Origin: Entomomonas asaccharolytica
GTDB lineage: Bacteria; Pseudomonadota; Gammaproteobacteria; Pseudomonadales; Pseudomonadaceae
Reading direction: 5' to 3'
DNA length: 64,000 nucleotides
Assembly (NCBI RefSeq): GCF_016653615.1
Contig: NZ_CP067393.1
Span: 2,867,673-2,931,672 of the forward strand
Shown: in pieces, positions 13,875-23,236 of the stretch
Layout: each line of letters opens with the position of its first letter
Position numbering within the stretch: position 1 is the stretch's first letter
Translations under genes and position numbers: made by a program
The notes under the pieces: generated by a model
Databases searched by the model: none
What the model saw: only the letters and a program-made list of their open reading frames with translations
What the model was told of the DNA's origin: nothing

Positions 13875-13980
13875 AAGAGGTTAACCTCTTAATTATAGCC
13901 CTAGGCTATAACGGAAAAAGGCCGGTGGCAAAAGCCACCAGCCATCAGCTCTATTTTAATGTTGGAGCTGCCAACATTAA
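13875..13980 (-). terminator. rplL-rpoB attenuator with four stem-loops
   Basis: Reading the minus strand from rplL: a 10-bp stem (13980-13971 with 13965-13956); a 10-bp stem (13943-13934 with 13929-13920) with a 4-base loop and five T residues, a textbook terminator; an 8-bp stem (13911-13904 with 13900-13893); and a 16-bp perfect palindrome AAGAGGTTAACCTCTT at 13875-13890. In E. coli this spacer holds a partial terminator that lowers rpoBC expression relative to the ribosomal proteins, plus an RNase III site. The same role is inferred here. Confidence 0.75.
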
Positions 13981-13987
13981 GCTAAAC

Positions 13988-14359
13988 TTACTTAAGTTCA
14001 ACCTTAGCACCAGCTTCTTCAAGTGCTTTCTTAGCTGCTTCAGCTTCGTCTTTAGTAGCGCCTTCTTTAACAACAGCAGGAGCACCGTCAACAACAGCTT
14101 TAGCTTCTTTAAGACCTAAACCAGTGATTTCACGTACTGCTTTAATTACGTTAACTTTCTTATCACCAGCTTCAGCTAAGAAGATTGTGAATTCAGTTTT
14201 TTCTTCAGCAGCAGCTTCACCGCCACCAGCAGGGCCAGCAACTACAGCAGCAGCGGCAGAAACACCAAATTTTTCTTCCATTGCTTTAATTAATTCAACA
14301 ACTTGCATTACTGACATTTCAGAAACTGCATTGATGATATCTTCGTTAGTAAGAGCCAT
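13988..14359 (-). CDS. rplL: 50S ribosomal protein L7/L12
   Basis: L7/L12 forms the flexible stalk that recruits translation GTPases. The 123-residue protein shows the N-terminal dimerisation helix ([20 protein letters not shown]), an alanine- and glycine-rich hinge around residues 35-50, and the conserved C-terminal domain ending EAGAKVELK. It lies 76 bases after rplJ, with which it is co-regulated through the L10 leader, and is followed by the attenuator that separates it from rpoB. Confidence 0.97.
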   Translation of the reverse strand: MALTNEDIINAVSEMSVMQVVELIKAMEEKFGVSAAAAVVAGPAGGGEAAAEEKTEFTIFLAEAGDKKVNVIKAVREITGLGLKEAKAVVDGAPAVVKEGATKDEAEAAKKALEEAGAKVELK

Positions 14360-14435
14360 AACTCTAATTCCTATATAATTGAAAATGGTTAAAAACCATT
14401 AAATAACTTGTTAAACCAATAAACTTAAGCAGTAA

Positions 14436-14927
14436 TTAAGCTGCAGAAGCTTCTTTTTGAGCTTGGACAGCAGCCAAAGTACGTACGAATTTGCTTGTAG
14501 CGCCTTGAATAACACTCATTAACTGAGAAATTGCTTCGTCGTAAGTTGGTAAGCTTGCTAAAGCATCAGCTGCAATCAAATTGCCATCAAAAGCGGCAGC
14601 TTTGATTTCGAACTTCTCTTGACCTTTCGCAAAATCTTTGAAAATACGGGCAGCAGCGCCTGGATGTTCATTTGAAAATGCAATTAAGGTTGGGCCTTTA
14701 AATGTATCAGTAAGTACTTCAAATGGAGTACCTTCTACTACACGGCGAAGTAATGTATTACGCACAACGCGCATATATACACCACTCTCACGAGCCTGTT
14801 TACGAAGTCCAGTCATAGCACTTACAGTCACGCCACGTGCGTCAACAACAACAGCGGATAAAGCGCTTTTAGCAGCCTCGCTGACTTCAGCAACAATCGC
14901 TTTTTTGTCTTCGAGTTTAATTGCCAC
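14436..14927 (-). CDS. rplJ: 50S ribosomal protein L10
   Basis: L10 anchors the L7/L12 dimers to 23S rRNA. The product is 163 residues, close to the 166 usual in Pseudomonas, and begins [15 protein letters not shown] with the conserved [18 protein letters not shown] segment. The L10-L7/L12 complex represses translation of its own mRNA by binding the leader, and that leader is recognisable just upstream at about 14945-15090. It is separated from rplA by a 193-base structured spacer. Confidence 0.96.
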   Translation of the reverse strand: MAIKLEDKKAIVAEVSEAAKSALSAVVVDARGVTVSAMTGLRKQARESGVYMRVVRNTLLRRVVEGTPFEVLTDTFKGPTLIAFSNEHPGAAARIFKDFAKGQEKFEIKAAAFDGNLIAADALASLPTYDEAISQLMSVIQGATSKFVRTLAAVQAQKEASAA

Positions 14928-14944
14928 GGGTTTACTCCTGGATG

Positions 14945-15090
14945 TTCCATTAAACTTAATAGTTATCTATTAAGCGGTTTTGGTGTCTGATTCATTGGAA
15001 TCGGGAGCACCATCTGCGTAGGCCTATAAGATTAAGGTTAACCACCTACGGTCTTGGATAGCCCCCGCCAGGCAGGGACCCCAATCTTGT
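14945..15090 (-). ncRNA. L10 leader (autoregulatory mRNA structure)
   Basis: On the minus strand the rplA-rplJ spacer contains GGGGTCCCTGCCTGGCGG, then CCAAGACCGTAGGTGG, then GGCCTACG and the tail GGTGCTCCCGATTCC with AATCAGACACC, the pattern of the proteobacterial L10 leader that binds L10(L12)4. The arms CGTAGG (minus strand, near 15052-15047) and CCTACG (near 15022-15017) can pair. Conservation with Pseudomonas was judged from memory; a covariance-model search (Rfam L10_leader) would settle it. Confidence 0.75.
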
Positions 15091-15091
15091 T

Positions 15092-15112
15092 AGCACCATT
15101 TATTAATGGTGC
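15092..15112 (-). other. Hairpin just after rplA
   Basis: GCACCATT and AATGGTGC form an 8-bp stem with a 4-base loop immediately downstream of the rplA stop codon. There is no T tract on the minus strand, so it is more likely an RNA-processing or stability hairpin than a terminator. Confidence 0.5.
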
Positions 15113-15120
15113 GGTAATTC

Positions 15121-15816
15121 TTAAATATTTAATGATGCTTGATCGATTTGTAACCCTGGGCCCATAGTTGAGCTAAGAGTAACACGCTTTAAGTAAACAC
15201 CTTTAGAAGTAGAAGGTTTTAAACGTTTAATTTCAGTTAATAACGCTTCTAAGTTCTCTTTTAATTTAACTGGTTCAAAGTCGACTTTACCAATAGAGGC
15301 ATGAATAATACCTTCTTTATTAGTACGGAAACGAACTTGACCTGCTTTAGCACTTTTAACAGCTGCTGCTACGTCTGGCGTTACAGTACCGACTTTAGGG
15401 TTAGGCATTAAACCACGAGGACCTAATACTTGACCTAATTGGCCTACTACACGCATAGCATCAGGAGAAGCGATCACTACGTCATAGTTTAAATCACCTG
15501 CTTTCATTTCAGCAGCTAATTCATCCATACCTACTTTATCCGCACCTGCAGCTAAAGCTGCTTCAGCAGCAGCACCTTGAGTAAACACAGCAACACGTAC
15601 AGTTTTACCTGTACCGTTAGGCATATCAGCAGCACCACGTACTACTTGATCTGATTTACGAGGATCAACACCTAAGTTAACCGCAATATCAACTGATTCT
15701 TTAAATTTAACAGTTGATAATTCAGCTAATAATTTAGCAGCGTCTTCGATTGCATAAACTTTATTTGCTTCAACTTTTTCAGCGATAGCCTTTTGACGTT
15801 TAGTTAACTTAGCCAT
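15121..15816 (-). CDS. rplA: 50S ribosomal protein L1
   Basis: L1 forms the mobile stalk on the E-site side of the 50S subunit and represses the rplK-rplA mRNA. The 231-residue length is standard, with the conserved segments [14 protein letters not shown] and [17 protein letters not shown]. Its ATG overlaps the rplK stop codon by one base (TAATG), so the two genes are translationally coupled. Confidence 0.97.
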   Translation of the reverse strand: MAKLTKRQKAIAEKVEANKVYAIEDAAKLLAELSTVKFKESVDIAVNLGVDPRKSDQVVRGAADMPNGTGKTVRVAVFTQGAAAEAALAAGADKVGMDELAAEMKAGDLNYDVVIASPDAMRVVGQLGQVLGPRGLMPNPKVGTVTPDVAAAVKSAKAGQVRFRTNKEGIIHASIGKVDFEPVKLKENLEALLTEIKRLKPSTSKGVYLKRVTLSSTMGPGLQIDQASLNI

Positions 15817-16247
15817 TACACACCCTCCACATTTAAGCCCATGCTACGAGCAGAACCAGCGATGGTGCGCAAAGCAGCTTCTAAATCAGCAGCTGTTAAA
15901 TCAGCTTGTTTAGCTTTAACAATTTCTTCTAATTGAGCACGTGTTACTGTACCCACTTTTTGTGTATTAGGCTTAGCAGAACCACTCTTAATACCGGCTG
16001 CTTTTCTTAATAATACAGCAGCAGGCGTACTCTTAGTTTCAAAAGTGAAACTACGGTCTGCGTATACAGTAATAATAACTGGTGTAGGAAGACCTGGTTC
16101 CATGCCTTGTGTTTTAGCATTGAACGCTTTACAGAATTCCATGATATTTACACCATGTTGACCTAATGCAGGACCAACTGGTGGGCTTGGGTTAGCCTGA
16201 CCGGCTTTTACTTGCAATTTAATGTAGGCAGTTATTTTCTTAGCCAT
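15816..16247 (-). CDS. rplK: 50S ribosomal protein L11
   Basis: L11 is part of the GTPase-associated centre and is required for RelA-dependent stringent response. I choose the ATG at 16247, giving [16 protein letters not shown] and 143 residues: a GGAG lies six bases upstream of it, while the in-frame ATG at 16259 has no ribosome-binding site and adds four foreign residues. Conserved proline-rich motif [17 protein letters not shown] is intact. It is followed by rplA with a one-base overlap. Confidence 0.96.
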   Translation of the reverse strand: MAKKITAYIKLQVKAGQANPSPPVGPALGQHGVNIMEFCKAFNAKTQGMEPGLPTPVIITVYADRSFTFETKSTPAAVLLRKAAGIKSGSAKPNTQKVGTVTRAQLEEIVKAKQADLTAADLEAALRTIAGSARSMGLNVEGV

Positions 16248-16267
16248 TATATGCTCCAATGATGGGT

Positions 16268-16292
16268 ATTAACGCTCAAAGAGCTCCCCGTT
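16268..16292 (-). promoter_or_regulatory. Candidate L1-binding site in the rplK leader
   Basis: Within the nusG-rplK spacer, the minus strand reads AACGGGGAGCTCTTTGAGCG and then TT, which can fold as AACG/CGTT and GCTC/GAGC helices separated by an asymmetric GGGA bulge. Two short helices with an asymmetric purine bulge are how the L1 target looks in mRNA leaders of other bacteria. This is pattern recognition only. Confidence 0.35.
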
Positions 16293-16300
16293 ACAAACAA

Positions 16301-16325
16301 CTCTATCCCCATAAAGGGGATAGAG
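16301..16325 (-). terminator. Hairpin between nusG and rplK
   Basis: A perfect 10-bp stem, CTCTATCCCC with GGGGATAGAG around a 5-base loop, follows the nusG stop. On the minus strand the tail is TTGTTTGT, a mediocre T tract, so it could be a partial terminator or a processing site setting the ratio of secE-nusG to rplK. Confidence 0.5.
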
Positions 16326-16336
16326 ATTTTTAAATA

Positions 16337-16870
16337 TTAAACTTTTTCGACCTGACCAAACTCAAGTTCGACTGGCGTCAAACGCCCAAAAATAGAAACA
16401 GCCACTTGCACACGGCTTTTCTCATAGTTTACTTCTTCTACAGTACCATTGAAATCAGCAAATGGTCCATCAGTCACACGAACTGTTTCACCTGGTTCAA
16501 ACAATGTTCTTGGTTTTGGCTTATCACCTGTATTAGCTACACGTTGTAAAATAGCTTCTGCTTCCCTTTCAGTGATAGGTGCTGGTTTATCAGCTGTGCC
16601 ACCGATAAAGCCCATTACACGAGGCGTATCTTTTACTAAGTGCCATGTACTATCATTCATTTCCATCTGCACTAGAACATAACCTGGGAAGAATTTGCGC
16701 TCACTCTTGCGTTTTTGACCACTACGCATTTCCACTACTTCTTCAGTAGGTACTAAGATTTCGCCAAACTCTTCTTCTTTACCCGCTAGCTTAACGCGCT
16801 CTTGTAATGAACGCATTACATGCTTTTCATAGCCAGAATAGGCGTGTACCACATACCAACGTTTAGCCAT
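16337..16870 (-). CDS. nusG: Transcription antitermination factor NusG
   Basis: NusG binds RNA polymerase and links it to Rho or to the leading ribosome. The 177-residue product has the N-terminal NGN domain starting [18 protein letters not shown] and a C-terminal KOW motif around [18 protein letters not shown]. It begins six bases after secE, and the secE-nusG pairing is near universal. No insertion or truncation is visible. Confidence 0.97.
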   Translation of the reverse strand: MAKRWYVVHAYSGYEKHVMRSLQERVKLAGKEEEFGEILVPTEEVVEMRSGQKRKSERKFFPGYVLVQMEMNDSTWHLVKDTPRVMGFIGGTADKPAPITEREAEAILQRVANTGDKPKPRTLFEPGETVRVTDGPFADFNGTVEEVNYEKSRVQVAVSIFGRLTPVELEFGQVEKV

Positions 16871-16876
16871 GAACCA

Positions 16877-17251
16877 TTACCCTACAATTAAAGAAACTAA
16901 CCAACCAAATAAGGTATCTAAACCCCATAATATTAAAGCAGTAATAATCACTACCACGACTACAATAAATGTAGTTTGTTTAGTTTCTTGACGGGTAGGC
17001 CAAACTACTTTACGAATTTCTGCACGAGCTGATTTTAGCAAGCCAAAAAATATCTGACCTTTCTGAGTTTTCAACCCAACAAAGATTGCTAATGCCGCTA
17101 AAACTAATAGACCAACAACGCGATAAAATATAGATATATTAATAGATGCAAGATACCAGTTCCCCGCAACACCAGCCACTACGAGAATAGTAACAATGAT
17201 CCATTTCAGGGGATCAAGACGATAGCTTTGGGTTTCAACCTTGGTACTCAT
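16877..17251 (-). CDS. secE: Preprotein translocase subunit SecE
   Basis: SecE clamps the SecY channel in the inner membrane. The 124-residue protein shows two N-terminal hydrophobic segments (about 16-36 and 40-60), the conserved amphipathic helix with EIRKVVWPTRQETKQTT, and a final transmembrane helix around VVVVIITALILWGLDTLFG, the three-helix form found in Pseudomonas and E. coli. It is the first protein gene after tRNA-Trp and precedes nusG. Confidence 0.96.
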   Translation of the reverse strand: MSTKVETQSYRLDPLKWIIVTILVVAGVAGNWYLASINISIFYRVVGLLVLAALAIFVGLKTQKGQIFFGLLKSARAEIRKVVWPTRQETKQTTFIVVVVVIITALILWGLDTLFGWLVSLIVG

Positions 17252-17306
17252 CTAAAAAGATCCTTAAGTAAGAATAAATTACCAGTTCCTCTATCATTTA
17301 GGAAAC

Positions 17307-17382
17307 TGGCAGGCCAGGAGGGAATCGAACCCCCAACCTACGGTTTTGGAGACCGTCGCTCTGCCAATTGAGCTACTGGCCT
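17307..17382 (-). tRNA. tRNA-Trp (CCA)
   Basis: A 76-base cloverleaf with encoded CCA. The acceptor stem AGGCCAG/CTGGCCT closes, the anticodon stem is ACGGT/ACCGT with loop CTCCAAA giving anticodon CCA, and the T arm contains GGTTCGATTCC. It lies just upstream of secE as in other gammaproteobacteria. Confidence 0.97.
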
Positions 17383-17397
17383 AATAAAAGGCCGGAC

Positions 17398-17427
17398 ATT
17401 ATACTTACTTTGACCAACAAAAAGCAA
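17398..17427 (-). promoter_or_regulatory. Promoter for tRNA-Trp-secE-nusG
   Basis: On the minus strand TTGCTT (17427-17422), an 18-base spacer and a perfect TATAAT (17403-17398) are followed by the GC-rich discriminator GTCCGGCC. The -10 element ends about 15 bases before the tRNA. This supports separate transcription from the Tyr-Gly-Thr tRNAs. Confidence 0.7.
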
Positions 17428-17463
17428 CCCTTTCTAAAATATTTTTCTTTGTTAAATATTTAC

Positions 17464-17487
17464 TGAAAAGAAAAGGTATCTAACCTT
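17464..17487 (-). terminator. Short terminator after tRNA-Thr
   Basis: On the minus strand AAGGT (17487-17483) and ACCTT (17477-17473) form a 5-bp stem with a 5-base loop, followed by TTCTTTTC. The stem is weak, but its position right after the tRNA-Thr 3' end suits a terminator. Confidence 0.45.
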
Positions 17488-17493
17488 ATACAA

Positions 17494-17569
17494 TGGAGCT
17501 CATGAGCGGATTTGAACCGCTGACCTCACCCTTACCAAGGGTGTGCTCTACCAACTGAGCTACATGAGC
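17494..17569 (-). tRNA. tRNA-Thr (GGT)
   Basis: A 76-base cloverleaf with encoded CCA. Acceptor stem GCTCATG/CATGAGC; anticodon stem CACCC/GGGTG with loop TTGGTAA giving anticodon GGT. In Pseudomonas and E. coli a tuf gene follows this tRNA; here it does not. Confidence 0.97.
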
Positions 17570-17582
17570 AAGATTATAAAGA

Positions 17583-17656
<74 letters not shown>

Positions 17657-17675
17657 TTACTTGTCAAAAGTAATC

Positions 17676-17760
<85 letters not shown>

Positions 17761-17765
17761 AAAGT

Positions 17766-17802
17766 GAGGCGGCATTTTGCTTGTAAATGCCGCCGCTGTC
17801 AA
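17766..17802 (-). promoter_or_regulatory. tRNA operon promoter with GC-rich discriminator inside an inverted repeat
   Basis: On the minus strand TTGACA (17802-17797), exactly 17 bases, CAAAAT (17779-17774) and then GCCGCCTC. A perfect -35 and a GC-rich discriminator are marks of stringently controlled tRNA and rRNA promoters. A 10-bp inverted repeat GGCGGCATTT/AAATGCCGCC (17768-17777 and 17785-17794) covers the spacer, -10 and discriminator. It has no T tract toward the tRNAs, so it is unlikely to be the accA terminator. Confidence 0.7.
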
Positions 17803-17866
17803 GTATTTTTTAAAAATTTTATTGTTTTTTTATTCATTCCCTTAATTACTAATAAGATTCCATTGA

Positions 17867-18817
17867 TTAAGCTAAACCATAACCCATTAAGCGTTTATAA
17901 CGTTGCTCTAAGAGCTCATCAATAGTTAATTTCTGCAAATCTGCTAATTGCTCAGCTAATACTGCTTGAACATTAGTAGCAGTTACAACATAATCTCGAT
18001 GTGCACCACCTAATGGTTCAGTAATCACTTGATCAACAATATCTAAGCCTTTTAAACGCTCAGCAGTCACGCCCATAGCCTCAGCTGCGTCAGGAGCCTT
18101 TTCAGCTGTTTTCCAAAGAATAGACGCACAACCTTCTGGTGAAATCACAGAATAAATAGAATATTGCAGCATATTTAAACGATCACCCACACCAATGGCT
18201 AAAGCACCACCAGAACCGCCCTCACCAATCACTGTAGCAATAATAGGCGTTTTTAAGCGCGCCATTACACTCAAGTTCCAAGCAATCGCTTCGCTCTGAC
18301 CACGCTCTTCAGCACCAATACCAGGATAAGCACCTGGTGTATCAATAAAGGTTAGGATAGGCATTTTAAAACGTTCTGCCAGCTCCATTAAACGACAGGC
18401 TTTGCGATAACCCTCTGGGCGAGGCATACCAAAATTGCGACGCACCTTTTCCTTAACATCACGACCTTTTTGATGCCCTATCACAACAATAGGTTTATCA
18501 TCGAAACGAGCCACACCCCCTACAATAGCTTCATCGTCTGCATAATGACGATCACCATGTAACTCTTCAAACTCGGTAAATAGATGACTTACGTAGTCTA
18601 ATGTGTAAGGACGTTTAGGATGACGAGACAGCTGAGTAATCTGCCAACTGGTCAAATTATTAAATAAGCTCACCGTTTTTTCTTGCTTTTCTTTTTCTAA
18701 ATTAGCGATAGCTTCTGATATATTTTGAGAATTGCCATCTTGCGCCAAACGTAACTCATCAATTTTAGCTATCAAGTCAGCAATAGGCTGTTCAAAGTCA
18801 AGAAAATTTGGGTTCAT
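17867..18817 (-). CDS. accA: Acetyl-CoA carboxylase carboxyltransferase subunit alpha
   Basis: AccA with AccD transfers the carboxyl group from biotin to acetyl-CoA, making malonyl-CoA for fatty acid synthesis. I start at 18817 ([15 protein letters not shown], 316 residues), matching Pseudomonas; the in-frame ATG two codons upstream is too close to the GGG ribosome-binding site. The carboxyltransferase motifs [18 protein letters not shown] and [12 protein letters not shown] are intact. It lies downstream of dnaE as in Pseudomonas, but about 600 bases apart. Confidence 0.97.
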   Translation of the reverse strand: MNPNFLDFEQPIADLIAKIDELRLAQDGNSQNISEAIANLEKEKQEKTVSLFNNLTSWQITQLSRHPKRPYTLDYVSHLFTEFEELHGDRHYADDEAIVGGVARFDDKPIVVIGHQKGRDVKEKVRRNFGMPRPEGYRKACRLMELAERFKMPILTFIDTPGAYPGIGAEERGQSEAIAWNLSVMARLKTPIIATVIGEGGSGGALAIGVGDRLNMLQYSIYSVISPEGCASILWKTAEKAPDAAEAMGVTAERLKGLDIVDQVITEPLGGAHRDYVVTATNVQAVLAEQLADLQKLTIDELLEQRYKRLMGYGLA

Positions 18818-19421
18818 AACCATCCCACTTAGTTAAAATAATACCTTAATCAATTAGCTATTATAACTTTTCATCTCTAAAAGAGCTAATTAACCATTAA
18901 ATTTATATTATGCTAGATTATATACATAAAACATAAGTTCGTCATGGAATAACCATCTAATAAAGAAATTCATAAACTATTTATTCCGTCACTATTTATT
19001 ATTTTTAGCTGCTAGCTTTATATTGATACTCAATACTCTGTTGTTGGCAATAATAGATTATTATTAATAAGCGGCTAGCTAAATAGTTCTTAGCTAGCCC
19101 AAATAATAACACAATAAAATCTTTTTAATCTGATCACCTAATTATTGTTTTTTATCTTTTACTTTAAAATGAATCCAATACACTTCTTTTTCAATAAAGT
19201 ACTACTTCAGTGCCTCCCATTTTAGGATAGCTTATTATTATTCTTATAAATAAAGCATCTATACAAAAGAATATTATAATGTTACTACTCACAAGATTGT
19301 AAAATACCTATTTGCACGACAAATAAAATAACTGGTCTAAAATAACCTATATTAATTTTTAATATTGCTATCATTGAAGACATAATAAAAACTATTCCAC
19401 TACCCACAACCGAACCACTGA
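18818..19421. other. 604-base dnaE-accA spacer with one hairpin
   Basis: No gene is supportable here: all frames are closed at short distance and the composition is very AT-rich. The only clear structure is a 10-bp inverted repeat, GGCTAGCTAA at 19073-19082 and TTAGCTAGCC at 19090-19099 with a 7-base loop. On the minus strand the 3' flank is GCTTATTAATAA, so a weak dnaE terminator is possible. The accA promoter must also lie in this stretch. Confidence 0.6.
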
Positions 19422-22400
19422 TTAACGATAATTTAAATAGACATTCTCTTTACCAAACTGATCCCTTAACAATTGAATTAATTGATCAGCAGGCTTAATT
19501 TGCCATTCATTACCAAACTTTAACAAAGCAGCGGCATGATTATTTTGATAATCCAAACTAATGGGACAACTACCTTTATGTTGTTGTAGTAGACTGGTTA
19601 ACCAATTTAGCTTATCTACGGCCAATTGCTCTGGTCGTACACGAATACGTAAACTCTCTGCTAAACTCACTCGTGCATCTAACAAGCTGTGAACCTTTTT
19701 AACACGCAATCTCAGCCCACCAGAAAAATCATCATGGCTTACTTCACCCTCTACTACAATCATAGCATCTGTTTGTAGTAGAGCTTGAAACTCACTAAAC
19801 ACATCAGCAAATAAAGATGCTTCTATACGCCCTGAGCGATCATCGAGTACGATAAAACCCATCTTATCGCCTTTCTTATTTTTCATTACTCGCATACTAA
19901 CAATCAGCCCAGCAATAGTTTGATTATCTCTTGAGGGCTTGAGGTCAACAATACGTTGTTTTGCAAAACGCCGTACCTCCACCTCATACTCGTCGATAGG
20001 ATGGCCTGTTAAATACAAGCCAAGGGTTTCTTTCTCCCCTTTTAAACGATCCTTAATTGATAGTTCACGTATTTTTTTATAGGCTTGATAAACATCACCA
20101 GTTGATTCATCAACAAATAACTCAGCAAACAGGTCTATATGACCACTGTCTTTACTTCTTGCTTGTTGCTCTGCCGCTTGAATGGCATCATCCATCGCCG
20201 CAGCCAATACTGCACGATTTCTATCAACTGTCGCTTTATAAGCCTTTAACTCATCGTGGTAATGAGGCCCTAAACGATCAAAGGCACCAGAACGAATTAA
20301 TGCTTCTAAAGTACGCTTATTAATACGTTTTAAATCTATGCGCTTACAAAAATCAAATAAATCTTTGAATGATCCATTTTGGCGAGCCTCTACGATAGCT
20401 TCAACTGGCCCTTCTCCAACACCTTTGATTGCGCCTAAACCATAAATAATTCGTTGATCATCACCTACTGTGAATTTAAACTCAGAAGCATTAACATCTG
20501 GCGCATCTATACGCAATTTCATATTACGACATTCTTCAATCAGCGTTACCACTTTATCTGTATTATGCATATCAGAAGAAAGTACAGCCGCCATAAAGGG
20601 GGCTGGATAGTGCGTTTTTAGCCAAGCTGTTTGATAGGAAACTAGACCATAGGCTGCCGAATGCGACTTATTAAAACCATAACCAGCAAACTTTTCTACC
20701 AGATCAAAAATATTACCTGCTAAATCTTTATCAATACCGTTTTGCTCAGCACCTTCTAAAAATACTGAGCGTTGCTTTGCCATTTCTTCAGGTTTCTTTT
20801 TACCCATAGCTCGACGCAACATATCTGCACCACCAAGGGTATAGCCTGCCATTACCTGTGCAATCTGCATAACTTGTTCTTGATACAAGATAATGCCATA
20901 AGTAGGTGATAGTACTGGCCTTAAACTCTCTAATTGATAATCGGGATGAGGGAAAGCTAATTCTGCGCGACCATGTTTACGATTAATAAAGTCATCTACC
21001 ATCCCAGATTGTAATGGGCCAGGCCTAAATAAAGCCACCAAAGCGATAATATCTTCTAAACAGTCTGGCTTAAGCTTTTTAATCAGCTCTTTCATTCCCC
21101 TTGACTCTAACTGAAACACAGCTGTTGTTTCTGCTCTTTGTAAGAGTTTATAAGTTCTGTCATCATCAAGTGGAATAAAGTTAATATCTAAAGCGGCTTC
21201 TCCTTGCTTAGCACGCTCACGATTAATAGTTGCCATTGCCCAGTCGATAATCGTTAATGTTCTTAGTCCCAAGAAGTCGAATTTGACTAAACCTGCTGCT
21301 TCCACATCATCTTTATCATATTGCGTGACCAAATTATGACCATCTTCATCACATTGCACAGGCGAGAAATCAGTCAACTTAGTAGGCGCAATAACCACTC
21401 CACCTGCATGTTTACCTGTATTACGAGTAATCCCCTCTAACTTTACAGCCATTTCCCAAATTTCGGCTGCTTCCTCATCATTTTTCAGAAAATCCCTTAA
21501 ATTTTCTTCTTGTTCATAAGCTTTCTGTAAAGTCATGCCAATTTCAAAAGGAATCATTTTAGATAAACGATCAGCAAGACCATAGGACTTTCCTTGTACT
21601 CGCGCCACATCTCGCACTACCGCCTTTGCAGCCATAGTACCAAAGGTAATAATCTGGCTCACTGCATTACGACCATAGGTTTCTGCCACATAATCAATTA
21701 CACGGTCGCGACCATCCATGCAGAAATCCACATCAAAGTCAGGCATAGAGATCCGTTCAGGATTTAAGAAACGTTCAAACAGCAAATCGTAAGCCAGTGG
21801 GTCAAGGTCAGTGATTTTCAAAGAATAAGCCACTAAAGAACCTGCACCTGAACCACGCCCTGGCCCAACAGGAACACCATTATTTTTGGCCCATTTAATA
21901 AAGTCCATCACAATCAGGAAGTAACCAGGAAAGCCCATTTGAATAATAATATCCAACTCAAATTTCAAACGGTCTAGATACACTTGTTTTTTTGCATCGT
22001 AGTCAGGTGTATCTTTAGGCAAAGTATGCGCTAACCTTTCCTCTAAACCATCTAGAGATTCTTTGCGGAAAAAATCATCCATGGTCATGCCTTTTGGCAC
22101 AGGATAATTTGGCAGAAAATACTGGCCTAACTGTACTTTGATATTACAACGCTTAGCAATTTCAACTGTATTTTCCAAAGCCTCTGGCAAATCACTAAAT
22201 AATTTAGCCATCTCCTCTGGTGTTTTTAAATATTGCTGATTACTGTAAAAACGTGGGCGTTTTGAATCATCCAATACTCTTCCTTCACCGATACAAACCC
22301 TAGTTTCATGAGCTTCAAATTCTTCTTCTGTTAAAAATCGAACATCATTAGTAGCCACTAAAGGTACATTATGTCGGCTAGCTAAGGCCACCGCAGCATG

Positions 22401-22943
22401 CAGATACTCCTCTTCTTGTGGTCTATTAGTACGCTGTACTTCTAAATAAAAACAATCCTCAAAATACTCCAGCCATTCTTTTAATAACTCATCGGCATCA
22501 CTAGGGTTATTTGATAATAAAGCTTGTCCTATCTCTCCTTCTCTTGCACCAGATAGAGCAATTAAGCCTTGTGCAGCGGCTTTTACCCAATCTCGCTCAA
22601 CAATAATCATCCCTTCACTTTGGCCTTGCCCATAACCTTTGGAAATAAGCTCCGTTAAATTACGATAACCCTGTTCATTCATTACTAACAAAGTTAAGCG
22701 ACTAACAGGTCCATCAGGAAAACGACTGGCTACCCATAAATCAGCACCACAGATTGGCTTAATCCCTGAGCTATTGGCAGTTTTATAAAACTTAATTAAG
22801 GCACATAAATTATTTTGATCAGTCACTGCCACTGCTGGCATATTGGCAGCAGTTACTGCTTTAATCAGTGGTTTTACTCTTACTAAACCATCAACCAGTG
22901 AGTACTCAGTATGAACACGTAAATGAACAAAAGAAACAGCCAT
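19422..22943 (-). CDS. dnaE: DNA polymerase III subunit alpha
   Basis: DnaE is the replicative polymerase subunit. At 1173 residues it has the standard length. Visible domains: N-terminal PHP domain (FVHLRVHTEYSLVDG), the polymerase core with GPGRGSGAGSLVAY and the catalytic acidic motif PDFDVDFCMDGRDR, the tandem helix-hairpin-helix region, and a C-terminal OB fold around TIAGLIVSMRVMKNKKGDKM. The ending RDQFGKENVYLNYR is conserved. No intein or split is present. Upstream, 290 AT-rich bases separate it from the divergent gst gene. Confidence 0.97.
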   Translation of the reverse strand: MAVSFVHLRVHTEYSLVDGLVRVKPLIKAVTAANMPAVAVTDQNNLCALIKFYKTANSSGIKPICGADLWVASRFPDGPVSRLTLLVMNEQGYRNLTELISKGYGQGQSEGMIIVERDWVKAAAQGLIALSGAREGEIGQALLSNNPSDADELLKEWLEYFEDCFYLEVQRTNRPQEEEYLHAAVALASRHNVPLVATNDVRFLTEEEFEAHETRVCIGEGRVLDDSKRPRFYSNQQYLKTPEEMAKLFSDLPEALENTVEIAKRCNIKVQLGQYFLPNYPVPKGMTMDDFFRKESLDGLEERLAHTLPKDTPDYDAKKQVYLDRLKFELDIIIQMGFPGYFLIVMDFIKWAKNNGVPVGPGRGSGAGSLVAYSLKITDLDPLAYDLLFERFLNPERISMPDFDVDFCMDGRDRVIDYVAETYGRNAVSQIITFGTMAAKAVVRDVARVQGKSYGLADRLSKMIPFEIGMTLQKAYEQEENLRDFLKNDEEAAEIWEMAVKLEGITRNTGKHAGGVVIAPTKLTDFSPVQCDEDGHNLVTQYDKDDVEAAGLVKFDFLGLRTLTIIDWAMATINRERAKQGEAALDINFIPLDDDRTYKLLQRAETTAVFQLESRGMKELIKKLKPDCLEDIIALVALFRPGPLQSGMVDDFINRKHGRAELAFPHPDYQLESLRPVLSPTYGIILYQEQVMQIAQVMAGYTLGGADMLRRAMGKKKPEEMAKQRSVFLEGAEQNGIDKDLAGNIFDLVEKFAGYGFNKSHSAAYGLVSYQTAWLKTHYPAPFMAAVLSSDMHNTDKVVTLIEECRNMKLRIDAPDVNASEFKFTVGDDQRIIYGLGAIKGVGEGPVEAIVEARQNGSFKDLFDFCKRIDLKRINKRTLEALIRSGAFDRLGPHYHDELKAYKATVDRNRAVLAAAMDDAIQAAEQQARSKDSGHIDLFAELFVDESTGDVYQAYKKIRELSIKDRLKGEKETLGLYLTGHPIDEYEVEVRRFAKQRIVDLKPSRDNQTIAGLIVSMRVMKNKKGDKMGFIVLDDRSGRIEASLFADVFSEFQALLQTDAMIVVEGEVSHDDFSGGLRLRVKKVHSLLDARVSLAESLRIRVRPEQLAVDKLNWLTSLLQQHKGSCPISLDYQNNHAAALLKFGNEWQIKPADQLIQLLRDQFGKENVYLNYR

Positions 22944-23236
22944 TATCTATACACCTAAGTGATACGAAAAAAAGCTATTTTACCTCTGTCTTATCTATTA
23001 AGGTAAATTAATTCTCAATAAGTTTGTTCTAAAGTACTCCACTAATAAAAAACTTATTTAAACAGTAAAGTGTCTTTATTATATCTATTTACAATTTGTT
23101 GGAACTAAACGCTGCAATAATTGATCTATTATTGTATTAAGACGAATTTGCTATTTTTATCAAAACCGCAGTTATGCTAAGTTGATTTTAAAGCTCGTAA
23201 AACTACTCCTCACAATCTAAAAACAAGGAATACATG

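Noticed and set aside
17766..17796. accA intrinsic terminator
   Set aside because: The GGCGGCATTT hairpin is strong, but on the minus strand it is followed by TCACTTTGG with no T tract, and it overlaps a better-supported promoter.
20057..20323. 88-codon plus-strand ORF inside dnaE, and similar antisense ORFs in rpoB, rpoC, fusA and others
   Set aside because: These are shadows of conserved minus-strand genes and lack ribosome sites and recognisable products.
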